DNA of 15,170 bases from an uncultured beta proteobacterium (GCA_903834645.1 CAILKA010000401.1:1-15170), one strand, 5' to 3'. Shown: positions 1 through 7,093, numbered from the stretch's first letter. Numbers and translations are program-made. Notes: a model not told the origin generated them from the sequence alone.

Positions 1-1
1 C

Positions 2-418
2 CAGGCCACGGGCGCAGACGACTACGCCCTGGCAGTGGGCCTGCTGCGCGGCTCGAGCATGGCTGAGATCGCGGCGCACGCGCAGCGCCTGCGCGCGTCC
101 CCGGTGCCTTACAGGGGGTGTGTCTGGCGCCAGGGGGCGCAGTCCGAAGTCGTTGCCTGCGCGCAGGTCGCGCGCGACGGCGAGCTCGCTGGCCTGTACG
201 ACGTCTGCACGGCGCCCGCCGCGCGCGGGCGCGGACTGGCCACGGCACTGTGCGCCAGCGTGCTGCGCGAAGCGTACGAGGCCGGTGCGCGCATCGGTTA
301 CCTGCAGGTCGACGCCGACAACGCGGCCGCACTGACGGTGTACCGGCGGCTGGGCTTCGTCGACGCCTACGGCTACCACTATCGCCTCGCACCCGAAGTC
401 GAGGCGAGCGCTCACTGA
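2..418 (+). CDS. GNAT family N-acetyltransferase, C-terminal part (cut at left edge)
   Basis: The frame is open from the first bases, so the gene begins outside the window and only about 138 C-terminal residues are visible. They contain the second half of a GNAT fold. The acetyl-CoA pyrophosphate-binding motif A is AARGRGLATAL (Q/R-x-x-G-x-G/A type), followed by a helix, a strand (YLQVDADN) and the typical closing segment AALTVYRRLGFVDAYGYHYR. GNAT enzymes move an acetyl group from acetyl-CoA to an amine; the substrate cannot be read here. The GTG at 35 could be called a start but lies inside the continuing domain, so I treat it as internal. The gene converges on argC with a 40-base gap, and its TGA lies in a small inverted repeat (415-431). 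Confidence 0.85.
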   Translation, partial: QATGADDYALAVGLLRGSSMAEIAAHAQRLRASPVPYRGCVWRQGAQSEVVACAQVARDGELAGLYDVCTAPAARGRGLATALCASVLREAYEAGARIGYLQVDADNAAALTVYRRLGFVDAYGYHYRLAPEVEASAH

Positions 419-468
419 CAAAATGGGTCAGCCTGGGCAGGGGTGGGCACCGCCTGGCTCAGGCCAGG
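415..468. terminator. Convergent junction with two stem-loops on stop codons
   Basis: There are two small hairpins between the GNAT gene and argC. The first pairs CTGAC (415-419) with GTCAG (427-431) around a 7-base loop and contains the GNAT stop codon. The second pairs CCTGGC (453-458) with GCCAGG (463-468); its 4-base loop holds the argC stop codon (459-461 on the plus strand). Neither has a U-tract, so neither is a canonical intrinsic terminator; they could block 3'-exonucleases or help termination. The pairing is seen directly; the role is inferred. Confidence 0.35.
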
Positions 469-1418
469 AGCCCGGTCGCCTCGTCCCAGCCCAGACGCAC
501 GTTCATGGCCTGGATGGCCGCGCCGCTGGCACCCTTGCCCAGGTTGTCCAGCCGCGCCACCAGCAGCGCCTGGTCCGGGCCGGCGAAGACGAAGATCTCG
601 GCCCGGTTCGTGTCGTTGCAGGCCTGCACGTCGAAGAAGCCGTTGGCCAGCGTGTCGGGGTCCGATAGGGGCTTCACGCGCACGAAGCGCTCGCCGCCAT
701 AACGGTCCTCCAGGGCGCGCTGCAGCGTGGCGGCTGTGGCCCCGGGAGCCAGTTGGGAAAGGTGCAGCGGCACGCTCACGGCGAGCCCCTTGTAGAAGTT
801 GGCCACCACCGGCACGAACAGCGGCCGGGTCTGCAGGCCCGTGTGTGCCGTCATCTCCGGCAGATGCTTGTGGGCCAGGCCGAGCGCGTAGGGTCGCGGC
901 GAGGCCAGGCTCGCGTCGCCTCCGGGCCGTGCGGCCGCCTCGTACTGGGCGATCATCTTCTTGCCCCCGCCCGAGTAGCCCGTGATCGACGTTGCCGAGA
1001 CGGGCAGCGCGGGCGGCACGAGGCCGGCATCCACGAGCGGGCGCAGCAGCAGGATGAAGGCGGTGGCGTGGCAGCCCGGGTTGGCAATTCGGGTGGCGCC
1101 GCGCAGCGCGTCGCGCTGCCCCGGTGCCAGCTCGGGCAGGCCGTAGACCCAGCCCGGCACCGTGCGGTGCGCCGTGCTCGCATCGATCACGCAGGTGCGC
1201 GGGTTCGTCACGAGCGCTGCCGACGCACGTGCGGCCTCGTCGGGCAGGCACAGGAAGGCGATGTCAGCGGCGTTGAGCAAGCGCGCCCGTTCGGCCTCGT
1301 CCTTGCGGCGCTCGGGATCGATCTGCAGCAACTCGACGTCACCGCGGCGCGCGAGCCGCTCGTGGATCTGCAGCCCGGTGGTGCCTTCCTGCCCGTCGAC
1401 AAAGACCTTGGTAACCAT
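459..1418 (-). CDS. argC: N-acetyl-gamma-glutamyl-phosphate reductase, short (uncommon) form
   Basis: This 319-residue enzyme makes N-acetyl-glutamate-5-semialdehyde from the acyl phosphate with NADPH, the third step of arginine synthesis in the cytosol. The N-terminus MVTKVFVDGQEGTTGLQIHERL is the dinucleotide-binding segment of the short ArgC class (about 310 residues, the TIGR01851-type 'uncommon form'), not the ~350-residue class. The catalytic cysteine is Cys116 in ANPGCHATA; AHKHLPEM further on fits the conserved His region. I start it at the ATG at 1418, preceded by AGAAAGG as ribosome binding site 6 bases away; upstream in-frame codons give an unrelated low-complexity extension. It is divergent from parB with 169 bases between them. 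No other arginine gene is in view. Confidence 0.92.
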   Translation of the reverse strand: MVTKVFVDGQEGTTGLQIHERLARRGDVELLQIDPERRKDEAERARLLNAADIAFLCLPDEAARASAALVTNPRTCVIDASTAHRTVPGWVYGLPELAPGQRDALRGATRIANPGCHATAFILLLRPLVDAGLVPPALPVSATSITGYSGGGKKMIAQYEAAARPGGDASLASPRPYALGLAHKHLPEMTAHTGLQTRPLFVPVVANFYKGLAVSVPLHLSQLAPGATAATLQRALEDRYGGERFVRVKPLSDPDTLANGFFDVQACNDTNRAEIFVFAGPDQALLVARLDNLGKGASGAAIQAMNVRLGWDEATGLLA

Positions 1419-1558
1419 CGCTTGCCTTTCTGCGGCGCATGCGGGGTGGGAACCGCACGACCCACCGCCGGACGAGCATAAGCCATGGCGCGGCCACCAC
1501 GCGGGCAGCGGCCGCACGACGGGTCGCAGGCGTCTCGTGCACGCATCGGCCGCGCGGT

Positions 1559-1587
1559 GGTGGACAATCGCGCCCCATGGTGGATGC
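1559..1587 (+). promoter_or_regulatory. Putative parB promoter -10 region and short leader
   Basis: GACAAT (1563-1568) matches four of six bases of the sigma-70 -10 consensus, including the key A at position 2 and T at position 6. It lies 19 bases before the parB ATG. No convincing -35 is seen 17 bases upstream. The surrounding 11-mer GGTGGACAATC recurs upstream of the histidine phosphatase gene (12361-12371, minus strand). The only Shine-Dalgarno-like stretch is GGTGG at 1579-1583. Confidence 0.35.
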
Positions 1588-2487
1588 ATGGTGACGAAAA
1601 AGCCCAAGGGCCTGGGGCGCGGCCTGGAGAACCTGCTGGGCCCGCAGCTCGCCGAGCCGGGTGCGGCGGCACAGCAGCCCACCTCGCTGCCGCTGGAGCG
1701 GCTGCAGGCCGGCAAGTACCAGCCGCGCACGCGCATGGACGAAGGCGCGCTCTACGAGCTTGCCGAGAGCATCCGCTCCCAGGGCGTGATGCAGCCCGTG
1801 CTCGTGCGCCCCGTCGGGCCGCCCGAGGCCGGGCGCTACGAGATCATCGCCGGCGAGCGGCGCTTTCGTGCCGCGCGGCTGGCGGGCCTGGCCGATGTGC
1901 CGGTGCTCGTGCGCGAAGTGGGCGACGAAGCCGCTGCGGCGATGGCGCTCATCGAGAACATCCAGCGCGAGGATCTCAACCCCCTGGAGCAGGCCAAGGG
2001 TCTGCAGCGCCTGGTGAGCGAGTTCGGCATGACGCACGAGCGTGCGGCGCAGGCCGTCGGACGCTCGCGCAGCGCGGCGACGAACCTGCTGCGGCTGTTG
2101 CAACTCGCGCAGCCCGTGCAGGCGATGCTCATGGCCGGTGACCTCGAGATGGGGCATGCACGCGCCCTGCTCGCGCTCGAGCCGGCGCAGCAGATCCTGG
2201 CGGCTGCCGAGGTCGCCTCGCGCAAGCTCTCGGTGCGCGAGACCGAGAAGTTCGTCGCCACCACGCTCAAGCCCGGGCGCCAGCAGCCCCTGCTGCGCAT
2301 GAAGGCCGACAAGTCGCGTGACCTGGCCAGGATCGAGGAGCAGCTCGCCGACCGGCTCGCGGCGGCGGTGGAGATCCGCATCAAGCGACGCACGCGGCGC
2401 GGCGAGACCGGCGAGATCGCGATCGCCTTCGGCTCCCTGGAGGAGCTCAACGGGCTGCTGGAGCGCCTGGGGGTGAGCGACGCCTGA
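1588..2487 (+). CDS. parB: Chromosome partitioning protein ParB
   Basis: This 299-residue ParB/Spo0J protein is a CTP-dependent DNA clamp that loads at parS sites and helps segregate chromosome origins. Visible parts in order: a basic N-terminal tail with LGRGLENLLG (residues 9-18), the known ParA-contacting motif; the N-terminal ParB domain with the nucleotide-binding GERRFRAA (89-96) and ENIQREDLNP (123-132); a helix-turn-helix near 148-172 (MTHERAAQAVGRSRSAATNL); and a C-terminal dimerisation segment. I chose the ATG at 1588 because KKPKGLGRGL is the usual ParB N-terminus and nothing conserved lies before it. It is unusual that no parA is adjacent: the upstream neighbour is divergent argC. 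The last 41 bases overlap the 3' end of the MFS gene on the other strand. Confidence 0.95.
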   Translation: MVTKKPKGLGRGLENLLGPQLAEPGAAAQQPTSLPLERLQAGKYQPRTRMDEGALYELAESIRSQGVMQPVLVRPVGPPEAGRYEIIAGERRFRAARLAGLADVPVLVREVGDEAAAAMALIENIQREDLNPLEQAKGLQRLVSEFGMTHERAAQAVGRSRSAATNLLRLLQLAQPVQAMLMAGDLEMGHARALLALEPAQQILAAAEVASRKLSVRETEKFVATTLKPGRQQPLLRMKADKSRDLARIEEQLADRLAAAVEIRIKRRTRRGETGEIAIAFGSLEELNGLLERLGVSDA

Positions 2488-3634
2488 CCCAGGCGAGCCA
2501 CAGCAGCGCACCCGTCACCAGGCCGATCGGCACGAGCGAGCCCAGGTTCAGCCACGTCCAGCCCTGGGTCGTCACGAGTGCGCCGGAAGAGAACGACGTC
2601 ACGGCCATGGTCGCGAACACGCAGGTGTCCATTGCGCCCTGGGCCTTGTTCTTCTCCTCGGGCCGGTAGGCCTCGGTGAAGAGCGTCGTGGCACCGGTGA
2701 AGAGGAAGTTCCAGCCCACCCCGAGCACGGCCAGCGCCACGAGGAACTGCATCAGGTCCACGCCCGACAGCGCCACCGCCACGCACAGCAGGTTCAGTCC
2801 CGCGCCCACGCCCATCACCGGCAGCGCACCGAAGCGCTTGATGAGGTGACCCGTGAAGAAGCCCGGCACGAACATCCCGAGCACATGCCACTCGAGCACG
2901 AGCGCGGCGCGCTCGAAGGGGTGCTGGCACTGCTGCATCGCGATCGGCGTGGCCGCCATCAGCAGGTTCATCACCCCGTACCCGAGCGCACCGGCGGCCA
3001 CCGCCACGAGGAACACGGGCTGGCGAGCGAGTTCGGCCACCGAGCGCCCCGAGCTCGCGCCTGGCGCCGGCGCCTGGTGTTCGGGAAAGCGGATGAAGGA
3101 CAGCGCCGCCAGCCCCGCCAGCGCCACCGGGATCAGCGCCAGGTACGAGCCCACGAAGGGCTCGCCCGCGGCCAGCCGCGTGGCGCTTGCGAGGTTGGGC
3201 CCGATGAAGGCGCCGATGATGCCGCCGGCCAGCACGAGCGAGATCGCGCGCTCCTTGAAGGCCGCCGGCGCGAGCTCCGGCCCCGCGAAGCGATACAGCG
3301 ACGCGTTGGCGCTGTAGAAGCCCGCCACGAGCGTGGCGGCCACGAGCAGCCAGAACTGGCGCGAGTGGGCGGCATAGGCGCAAAGGGCGGCCGCCAGGAT
3401 CGCCACCACCAGCCCGATCTGGAACGAGCGCTTGCGCCCGTGCGCTCGCTGCAGGCGCGCCACCACCGGTGCGCTGAGTGCGGCCCCCACCACGTAGCCC
3501 ATCACCGGCAGCGTGGCCATCCACCCCACGGGCGCCAGCGCCAGGCCCATCAGGCCGTTGATCGCGATGAAGGTGACGTTGTTCGTCAGGAACATGCCCT
3601 GACAGAACGCGAGCAGAAGCACGTTGCGGTTCAT
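2447..3634 (-). CDS. Major facilitator superfamily transporter
   Basis: This 395-residue, strongly hydrophobic protein has about twelve predicted membrane segments, so it sits in the inner membrane. The loop after the second segment carries RLQRAHGRKRS (residues 60-70), a version of MFS motif A (G-x-L-a-D-r-x-G-r-k-r), which marks the superfamily. A hydrophilic central loop (HQAPAPGASSGRS) divides the two six-helix halves. The substrate cannot be told from sequence; an efflux or small-metabolite role is equally possible. I start it at the ATG at 3634 (MNRNVLLLAF); a GTG at 3652 would add six residues, and neither has a clear Shine-Dalgarno. Its end runs 41 bases into the end of parB on the opposite strand. 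The FAD oxidase lies upstream on the same strand, 75 bases away. Confidence 0.85.
   Translation of the reverse strand: MNRNVLLLAFCQGMFLTNNVTFIAINGLMGLALAPVGWMATLPVMGYVVGAALSAPVVARLQRAHGRKRSFQIGLVVAILAAALCAYAAHSRQFWLLVAATLVAGFYSANASLYRFAGPELAPAAFKERAISLVLAGGIIGAFIGPNLASATRLAAGEPFVGSYLALIPVALAGLAALSFIRFPEHQAPAPGASSGRSVAELARQPVFLVAVAAGALGYGVMNLLMAATPIAMQQCQHPFERAALVLEWHVLGMFVPGFFTGHLIKRFGALPVMGVGAGLNLLCVAVALSGVDLMQFLVALAVLGVGWNFLFTGATTLFTEAYRPEEKNKAQGAMDTCVFATMAVTSFSSGALVTTQGWTWLNLGSLVPIGLVTGALLWLAWVRRRSPPGAPAAR
2464..2495. terminator. Stem-loop at the parB / MFS convergent overlap
   Basis: CGCCTG (2481-2486) pairs with CAGGCG (2490-2495) around the 3-base loop ACC, and the parB TGA straddles stem and loop. 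An alternative longer pairing is CGCCTGGG (2464-2471) with CCCAGGCG (2488-2495). There is no U-tract. Because the two genes overlap tail to tail, the hairpin lies inside the coding sequence of the MFS message only if that message reads past its own stop at 2447. Confidence 0.35.
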
Positions 3635-3656
3635 TGAGCCGCATGGTCTCACACGC

Positions 3657-3710
3657 CGGGCCCTGGGGGCCCGATGGCCTACCGCCCGCCTCGGCTCGGC
3701 TCGACGAGGC
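3657..3710 (-). terminator. GC-rich hairpins between FAD oxidase and MFS gene
   Basis: There are two inverted repeats in the 75-base gap. GCCTCG (3688-3693) pairs with CGAGGC (3705-3710), touching the FAD oxidase stop codon. CGGGCCC (3657-3663) pairs with GGGCCCG (3667-3673) around TGG. No U-run follows either, so a terminator role is possible but unproven. They may partly insulate the MFS gene from readthrough. Confidence 0.3.
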
Positions 3711-5137
3711 TAGAGCGTGAAGATCTTGCCCGGGTTGAGGATGTTCTTCGGGTCGAGCGCGCGCTTGAGGGTGCGCATCATCTGCACCGCCCCCTCGCCG
3801 GCTTCCTCGACCAGAAAGCCGATCTTGTGCAGCCCGATGCCGTGTTCGCCCGTGCAGGTGCCCCCGAGCGCGATCGCGCGCTGCACCATGCGGTGCGACA
3901 GGGCCTCGGCGATGTCGCGTTCGGCCGCATCGCCGTCCTTGACGAGATAGGCCAGGTGGAAGTTGCCGTCGCCCACGTGACCCACGATGTAGTACGGCAG
4001 CCCCGAGGCGTCGGCGTCGAGCACCGACACATCGATGATCTCGGCCAGGCGCGAGATCGGCACGCAGGTGTCGGTGGTGACGGAGCGGCAGCCGGGGTTG
4101 GCCGCCATGCCCGCAAAGTAGGCCTTGTGCCGCGCCGTCCACAGCCGCGTGCGCTCCTCGGGGGTGGTGGCCCACTGGAAATCCTGCCCGCCGCAGTCGG
4201 CGGTGAGGGCCTGCACGGTCTCGGCCTGTTCCTGCACGCTGGCCGGGCTGCCGTGGAACTCCATCAGCAGCATCGGGGCCTCGCGCAGCCCGAGCTGGCT
4301 GTGCGCGCTCACCACGCGCACGGCGTTGGCGTCGAGCAGCTCGCAGCGTGCGATCGGCACGCCCATCTGGATCATCTGGATCGTCGCGCGCACGGCCGAG
4401 TTCACGTCGGGGAACTGGCAGATCGCTGCGCTCACGGCCTCAGGCAGCGGGTGCAGCTTGAGCGTGACCTCGCAGATCACCCCGAGCGTGCCTTCGCTGC
4501 CCACCATGAGCCGCGTGAGGTCGTAGCCTGCGCTCGACTTCGTGGCGCGCGTGCCCGTGCGGATCACCTCGCCCGTGGCCGTGACCACGGTCAGGCCCAG
4601 CACGTTCTCGCGCATCGTGCCGTAGCGCACAGCGTTCGTGCCGCTGGCCCGCGTGGCGGCCATACCCCCCAGGCTCGCGTTCGCGCCGGGGTCGATGGGA
4701 AAGAAGAGACCACTGTCGCGAATCTCGCGGTTGAGCTGCTCGCGCGTGACGCCGGCTTGCACCGTCACCGTCAGGTCCTCGGGGTGCAGCTGCACGATCT
4801 TCGTCATGCGGCTGACATCCACGCTCACGCCGCCTTGCACGGCCAGCAGGTGCCCCTCCAGCGACGAGCCCGTGCCGTAGGCGATCACGGGCACCGCGTG
4901 CGCATCGGCCAGGCGCAGCACCGCGCTCACGTCTTCGATGCTCTCGCAGAAGACGACGACCTCCGGCGGCGTCACCGGAAAGGGCGACTCGTCGCGCCCA
5001 TGCTGCTCGCGCACCGCCGGCGCGGTGGAGCAGCGCTCGCCGAAGCGCGCGCGCAAGGCCTCGAGCATGGCGCCGGGCACCGGGCGCGGTTCGACCGCGG
5101 GCATCGCGTGGCTGGGCAGCGGGGCGTTCATGGCCAT
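3710..5137 (-). CDS. FAD-binding 2-hydroxyacid oxidoreductase (D-lactate dehydrogenase / GlcD type)
   Basis: This 475-residue flavoprotein of the vanillyl-alcohol-oxidase/PCMH family oxidises a D-2-hydroxyacid such as D-lactate or glycolate. An N-terminal FAD-binding domain (about 55-230) has YGTGSSLEGH (87-96) and the FAD-contacting stretch DPGANASLGGMAATRASG. A C-terminal FAD-oxidase domain (about 235-473) carries HVGDGNFH (387-394), whose histidines bind a divalent metal in D-2-hydroxyacid dehydrogenases, then GEHGIGLHK (430-438) and the closing DPKNILNPGKIF. The whole resembles the cytochrome-linked D-lactate dehydrogenase subgroup more than GlcD of the glycolate oxidase complex; no glcE or glcF is adjacent. 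The ATG at 5137 is preceded by TCAGGAG, a good ribosome binding site. It diverges from the adenosyltransferase gene. Exact substrate is uncertain. Confidence 0.88.
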   Translation of the reverse strand: MAMNAPLPSHAMPAVEPRPVPGAMLEALRARFGERCSTAPAVREQHGRDESPFPVTPPEVVVFCESIEDVSAVLRLADAHAVPVIAYGTGSSLEGHLLAVQGGVSVDVSRMTKIVQLHPEDLTVTVQAGVTREQLNREIRDSGLFFPIDPGANASLGGMAATRASGTNAVRYGTMRENVLGLTVVTATGEVIRTGTRATKSSAGYDLTRLMVGSEGTLGVICEVTLKLHPLPEAVSAAICQFPDVNSAVRATIQMIQMGVPIARCELLDANAVRVVSAHSQLGLREAPMLLMEFHGSPASVQEQAETVQALTADCGGQDFQWATTPEERTRLWTARHKAYFAGMAANPGCRSVTTDTCVPISRLAEIIDVSVLDADASGLPYYIVGHVGDGNFHLAYLVKDGDAAERDIAEALSHRMVQRAIALGGTCTGEHGIGLHKIGFLVEEAGEGAVQMMRTLKRALDPKNILNPGKIFTL

Positions 5138-5244
5138 CGTCTCCTGAGGGTCGGGCGCCGCCGCGCGTGGTCGGTGGATCCGGTGGGCGCGCGGCGTCGT
5201 CGTGGGGCGATTCTAGGAGCAAGGCCGGCTGCGGGCAGTGCCGC

Positions 5245-5253
5245 TGCTACCAT
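5245..5253 (+). promoter_or_regulatory. Putative extended -10 promoter of the adenosyltransferase gene
   Basis: TGCTACCAT is a TG-n plus TACCAT extended -10 element (TACCAT matches four of six consensus bases). A start of transcription near 5260 would leave a leader of about 26 bases. No -35 is evident, which extended -10 promoters can tolerate. The rest of the 148-base divergent gap (5138-5285) shows the AGGAG of the FAD oxidase and nothing else I can name. Confidence 0.35.
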
Positions 5254-5285
5254 CCCCGACCCCATTTCTCCCGCTGCCCGCACCC

Positions 5286-5861
5286 ATGAGCAACCGCCTG
5301 ACCCAGATCGCCACGCGCACCGGCGACGACGGCACCACGGGCCTGGGCGACGGCTCGCGCGTGCCCAAGGATCACTTGCGCGTGCAGGCGATGGGTGAGG
5401 TCGACGAGCTGAACTCCACACTAGGCGTGCTGCTGGCCGAGCCACTGCCCGCAGACGTGCGCGAGCTGCTGGTGACCGTCCAGCACGAGCTCTTCAACCT
5501 CGGCGGGGAGCTCTCGATACCCGGCTACGAGCTGCTCAAGGCGCAGGCCGTGGCGCGGCTGGACGAGGCGCTGGCGCACTACAACGCGCATCTGCCACGC
5601 CTGAAGGAGTTCATCCTGCCCGCCGGCACGCGCAGCGCCGCCTTGGCGCATGTCAGCCGCACCATCGCCCGCCGCGCGGAGCGCGCCGTGGTCCACCTGG
5701 GCCTGGCCGAGCCCATCAACGAGGCGCCGCGCCAGTACCTCAACCGCCTGTCGGACCTGCTCTTCGTCCTCGCGCGCGTGCTCAACCGCGCCAACCTCGA
5801 CGGTCGCGGGGGCGACGACGTCTACTGGCGCAGCCAGCGCCTGGCGCAGCAGCCCGACTGA
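5286..5861 (+). CDS. Cob(I)alamin adenosyltransferase, PduO type
   Basis: This 191-residue protein moves the 5'-deoxyadenosyl group of ATP to cob(I)alamin, making adenosylcobalamin; the trimeric PduO/MMAB family is cytosolic. The ATP-binding N-terminus is TRTGDDGTTGLGDGSRVPK (10-28). The helical core holds VDELNSTLG (39-47), RTIARRAERAV (125-135) and QYLNRLSDLLFVLAR (150-164), all signatures of the family; length is typical. I start at the ATG at 5286 (MSNRLTQI) because an upstream GTG at 5238 adds only a proline-rich, unconserved tail. No Shine-Dalgarno is evident. It is not in a cobalamin synthesis operon, so it more likely serves vitamin salvage for an AdoCbl enzyme. It converges on the DAHP synthase gene with 13 bases between. 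Confidence 0.93.
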   Translation: MSNRLTQIATRTGDDGTTGLGDGSRVPKDHLRVQAMGEVDELNSTLGVLLAEPLPADVRELLVTVQHELFNLGGELSIPGYELLKAQAVARLDEALAHYNAHLPRLKEFILPAGTRSAALAHVSRTIARRAERAVVHLGLAEPINEAPRQYLNRLSDLLFVLARVLNRANLDGRGGDDVYWRSQRLAQQPD

Positions 5862-5871
5862 GCCCGCCCCG

Positions 5872-5894
5872 GCGTCAGCGCGCGCGCCGCTGGC
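5872..5894. terminator. Stem-loop at the adenosyltransferase / DAHP synthase junction
   Basis: GCGTCAGCG (5872-5880) pairs with CGCTGGCGC (5886-5894) over nine positions, one of them a G-U wobble, around a 5-base loop. The stem includes the DAHP synthase stop codon (5875-5877). There is no U-tract in either direction. It may act as a shared 3'-end element of the two convergent messages. Confidence 0.35.
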
Positions 5895-6999
5895 GCACCG
5901 CCGCGCTCAGCGTCTCGAGCACCTGCACCGAGTCGTCCCAGCCGATGCACGCATCGGTGATGCTCTGGCCATAGGCCAGCTTCGCCGGGTCGTCCCGGCC
6001 GGGGCTGAACTTCTGTGCGCCGCCATGGAGGTGGCTTTCCACCATCGCGCCGAAGATGCAGCGGCTGCCGCCGCCCACCTGGTCGGCGATGTCGCGCGCG
6101 ACGTCGACCTGGCGCTGGTGCTGCTTGCTGGAGTTGGCGTGGCTGAAATCCACCATCACCCGGCACGCGAGCTTCGCTGCCTCGATCTCGCGACAGGCCG
6201 CCGCCACGCTGGCGGCGTCGTAGTTCGGGGTCTTGCCCCCGCGCAGGATGACGTGGCAGTCCGGGTTGCCCGCGGTGTCGACGATCGCCACCTGCCCGTT
6301 CTTGTGCACCGACAGGAAGTGGTGCGGCCGCGCCGCGGCCTGGATCGCGTCGATCGCGATCTTGATGTTGCCATCCGTCCCGTTCTTGAAGCCGATCGGC
6401 GCAGACAGCCCCGAGGCGAGCTCGCGGTGCACCTGGCTCTCCGTGGTGCGCGCGCCGATCGCGCCCCAGCTCACGAGGTCGGCGATGTACTGCGGGCTGA
6501 TCGTGTCGAGGAACTCGCCGGCGGCAGGCACGCCCAGGCGGTTGATCTCCAGCAGCAGCTGGCGCGCGATGCGCAGCCCCTCGTGGATGCGGTAGCTCTC
6601 GTCCAGGTAGGGGTCGTTGATCAGCCCCTTCCAGCCCACGGTGGTGCGGGGCTTTTCGAAGTACACGCGCATCACGACCTCGAGCGTGTCGGCGAACCGC
6701 GTGCGCTCGGCCAACAGGCGCCGCGCGTACTCGAGGGCGGCTGCCGGGTCATGGATCGAGCACGGCCCGATGATCACGAGCATCCGGTCGTCCTGCCCCT
6801 GCAGGATGCGGCGCACGGCCTGGCGCGTGTCGCCCACGAGCTGCTCCACCGGCGTGCCGGCGATCGGGAAGAAGCGGATCAGGTGTTCCGGCGGCGGCAA
6901 GGGCGTCACCTGCCTGATGCGCTGGTCGTCGATGCGGCTGGTCTTCTCGGTGTGCGCATACCAGTCCTCGGCGGCGGTGGAAGCGGGGCGGCTGGGCAT
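5875..6999 (-). CDS. aroG: 3-deoxy-7-phosphoheptulonate (DAHP) synthase, class I
   Basis: This 374-residue enzyme condenses phosphoenolpyruvate with erythrose-4-phosphate, the entry step of the shikimate pathway. It is the class I (AroF/G/H) type. The metal ligands known from E. coli AroG are all placed: Cys80 in GPCSIHD, His287 in VDFSHANSSK, Glu321 in MVESHLHGG and Asp349 in SITDACIGW. A four-residue insertion before the last ligand (FSPGRDDPAK) separates it from E. coli AroG. KNGTDGN (205-211) is the substrate-loop signature. The ATG at 6999 has GAGGAGG as a strong ribosome binding site; longer readings upstream run through the attenuator and are not conserved. The feedback class (Phe, Tyr or Trp) cannot be read safely. 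The leader peptide and terminator at 7061-7199 argue for attenuation by Phe/Tyr. The symbol aroG is by family; aroF is possible. Confidence 0.93.
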   Translation of the reverse strand: MPSRPASTAAEDWYAHTEKTSRIDDQRIRQVTPLPPPEHLIRFFPIAGTPVEQLVGDTRQAVRRILQGQDDRMLVIIGPCSIHDPAAALEYARRLLAERTRFADTLEVVMRVYFEKPRTTVGWKGLINDPYLDESYRIHEGLRIARQLLLEINRLGVPAAGEFLDTISPQYIADLVSWGAIGARTTESQVHRELASGLSAPIGFKNGTDGNIKIAIDAIQAAARPHHFLSVHKNGQVAIVDTAGNPDCHVILRGGKTPNYDAASVAAACREIEAAKLACRVMVDFSHANSSKQHQRQVDVARDIADQVGGGSRCIFGAMVESHLHGGAQKFSPGRDDPAKLAYGQSITDACIGWDDSVQVLETLSAAVRQRRAR

Positions 7000-7060
7000 C
7001 GGAAGTCCTCCTCGGGGTGTGCGTCGTGCGGCGGGGTGCGATGTGCTTTCGGGGGCCCGG

Positions 7061-7093
7061 AAAACAAAAAACCGCCGGGGTTGCCGGCGGTTT
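7061..7093 (-). terminator. Intrinsic terminator (attenuator) upstream of DAHP synthase gene
   Basis: Read on the minus strand: AAACCGCCGG (7093-7084), loop CAACC (7083-7079), CCGGCGGTTT (7078-7069), then a U-tract completing TTTTTT-G-TTTT (7071-7061). This is a 10-bp GC-rich stem with a U-run, the strongest intrinsic terminator in the window. It lies 61 bases upstream of the DAHP synthase ATG and downstream of a short aromatic-rich ORF, so it would stop transcription before the structural gene unless an alternative fold forms. Read on the plus strand it lacks a U-run, so it is oriented to act on the minus-strand transcript. Confidence 0.88.

Noticed and set aside
1446..1467. GGTGGG / CCCACC inverted repeat in the argC-parB gap, a possible operator
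   Set aside because: Six bp around a 10-base spacer is common in this base composition and there is no second copy or known operator (ArgR boxes are AT-rich).
1836..4175. A 779-codon open frame on the minus strand across parB, the MFS gene and the FAD oxidase
   Set aside because: It is a reading-frame shadow: the same DNA encodes three recognisable proteins in other frames, and its translation is rich in Arg/Ala/Gly without any domain.
3674..5398. A 574-codon plus-strand frame antisense to the FAD oxidase
   Set aside because: The translation is dominated by His, Arg, Gly and Ala, as expected from the antisense of a GC-rich gene; no family is recognisable.
7069..7093. Hairpin read as a terminator for plus-strand transcription
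   Set aside because: On the plus strand the stem is preceded by an A-run and not followed by a U-run, and no plus-strand gene ends there; orientation fits only the minus-strand leader.
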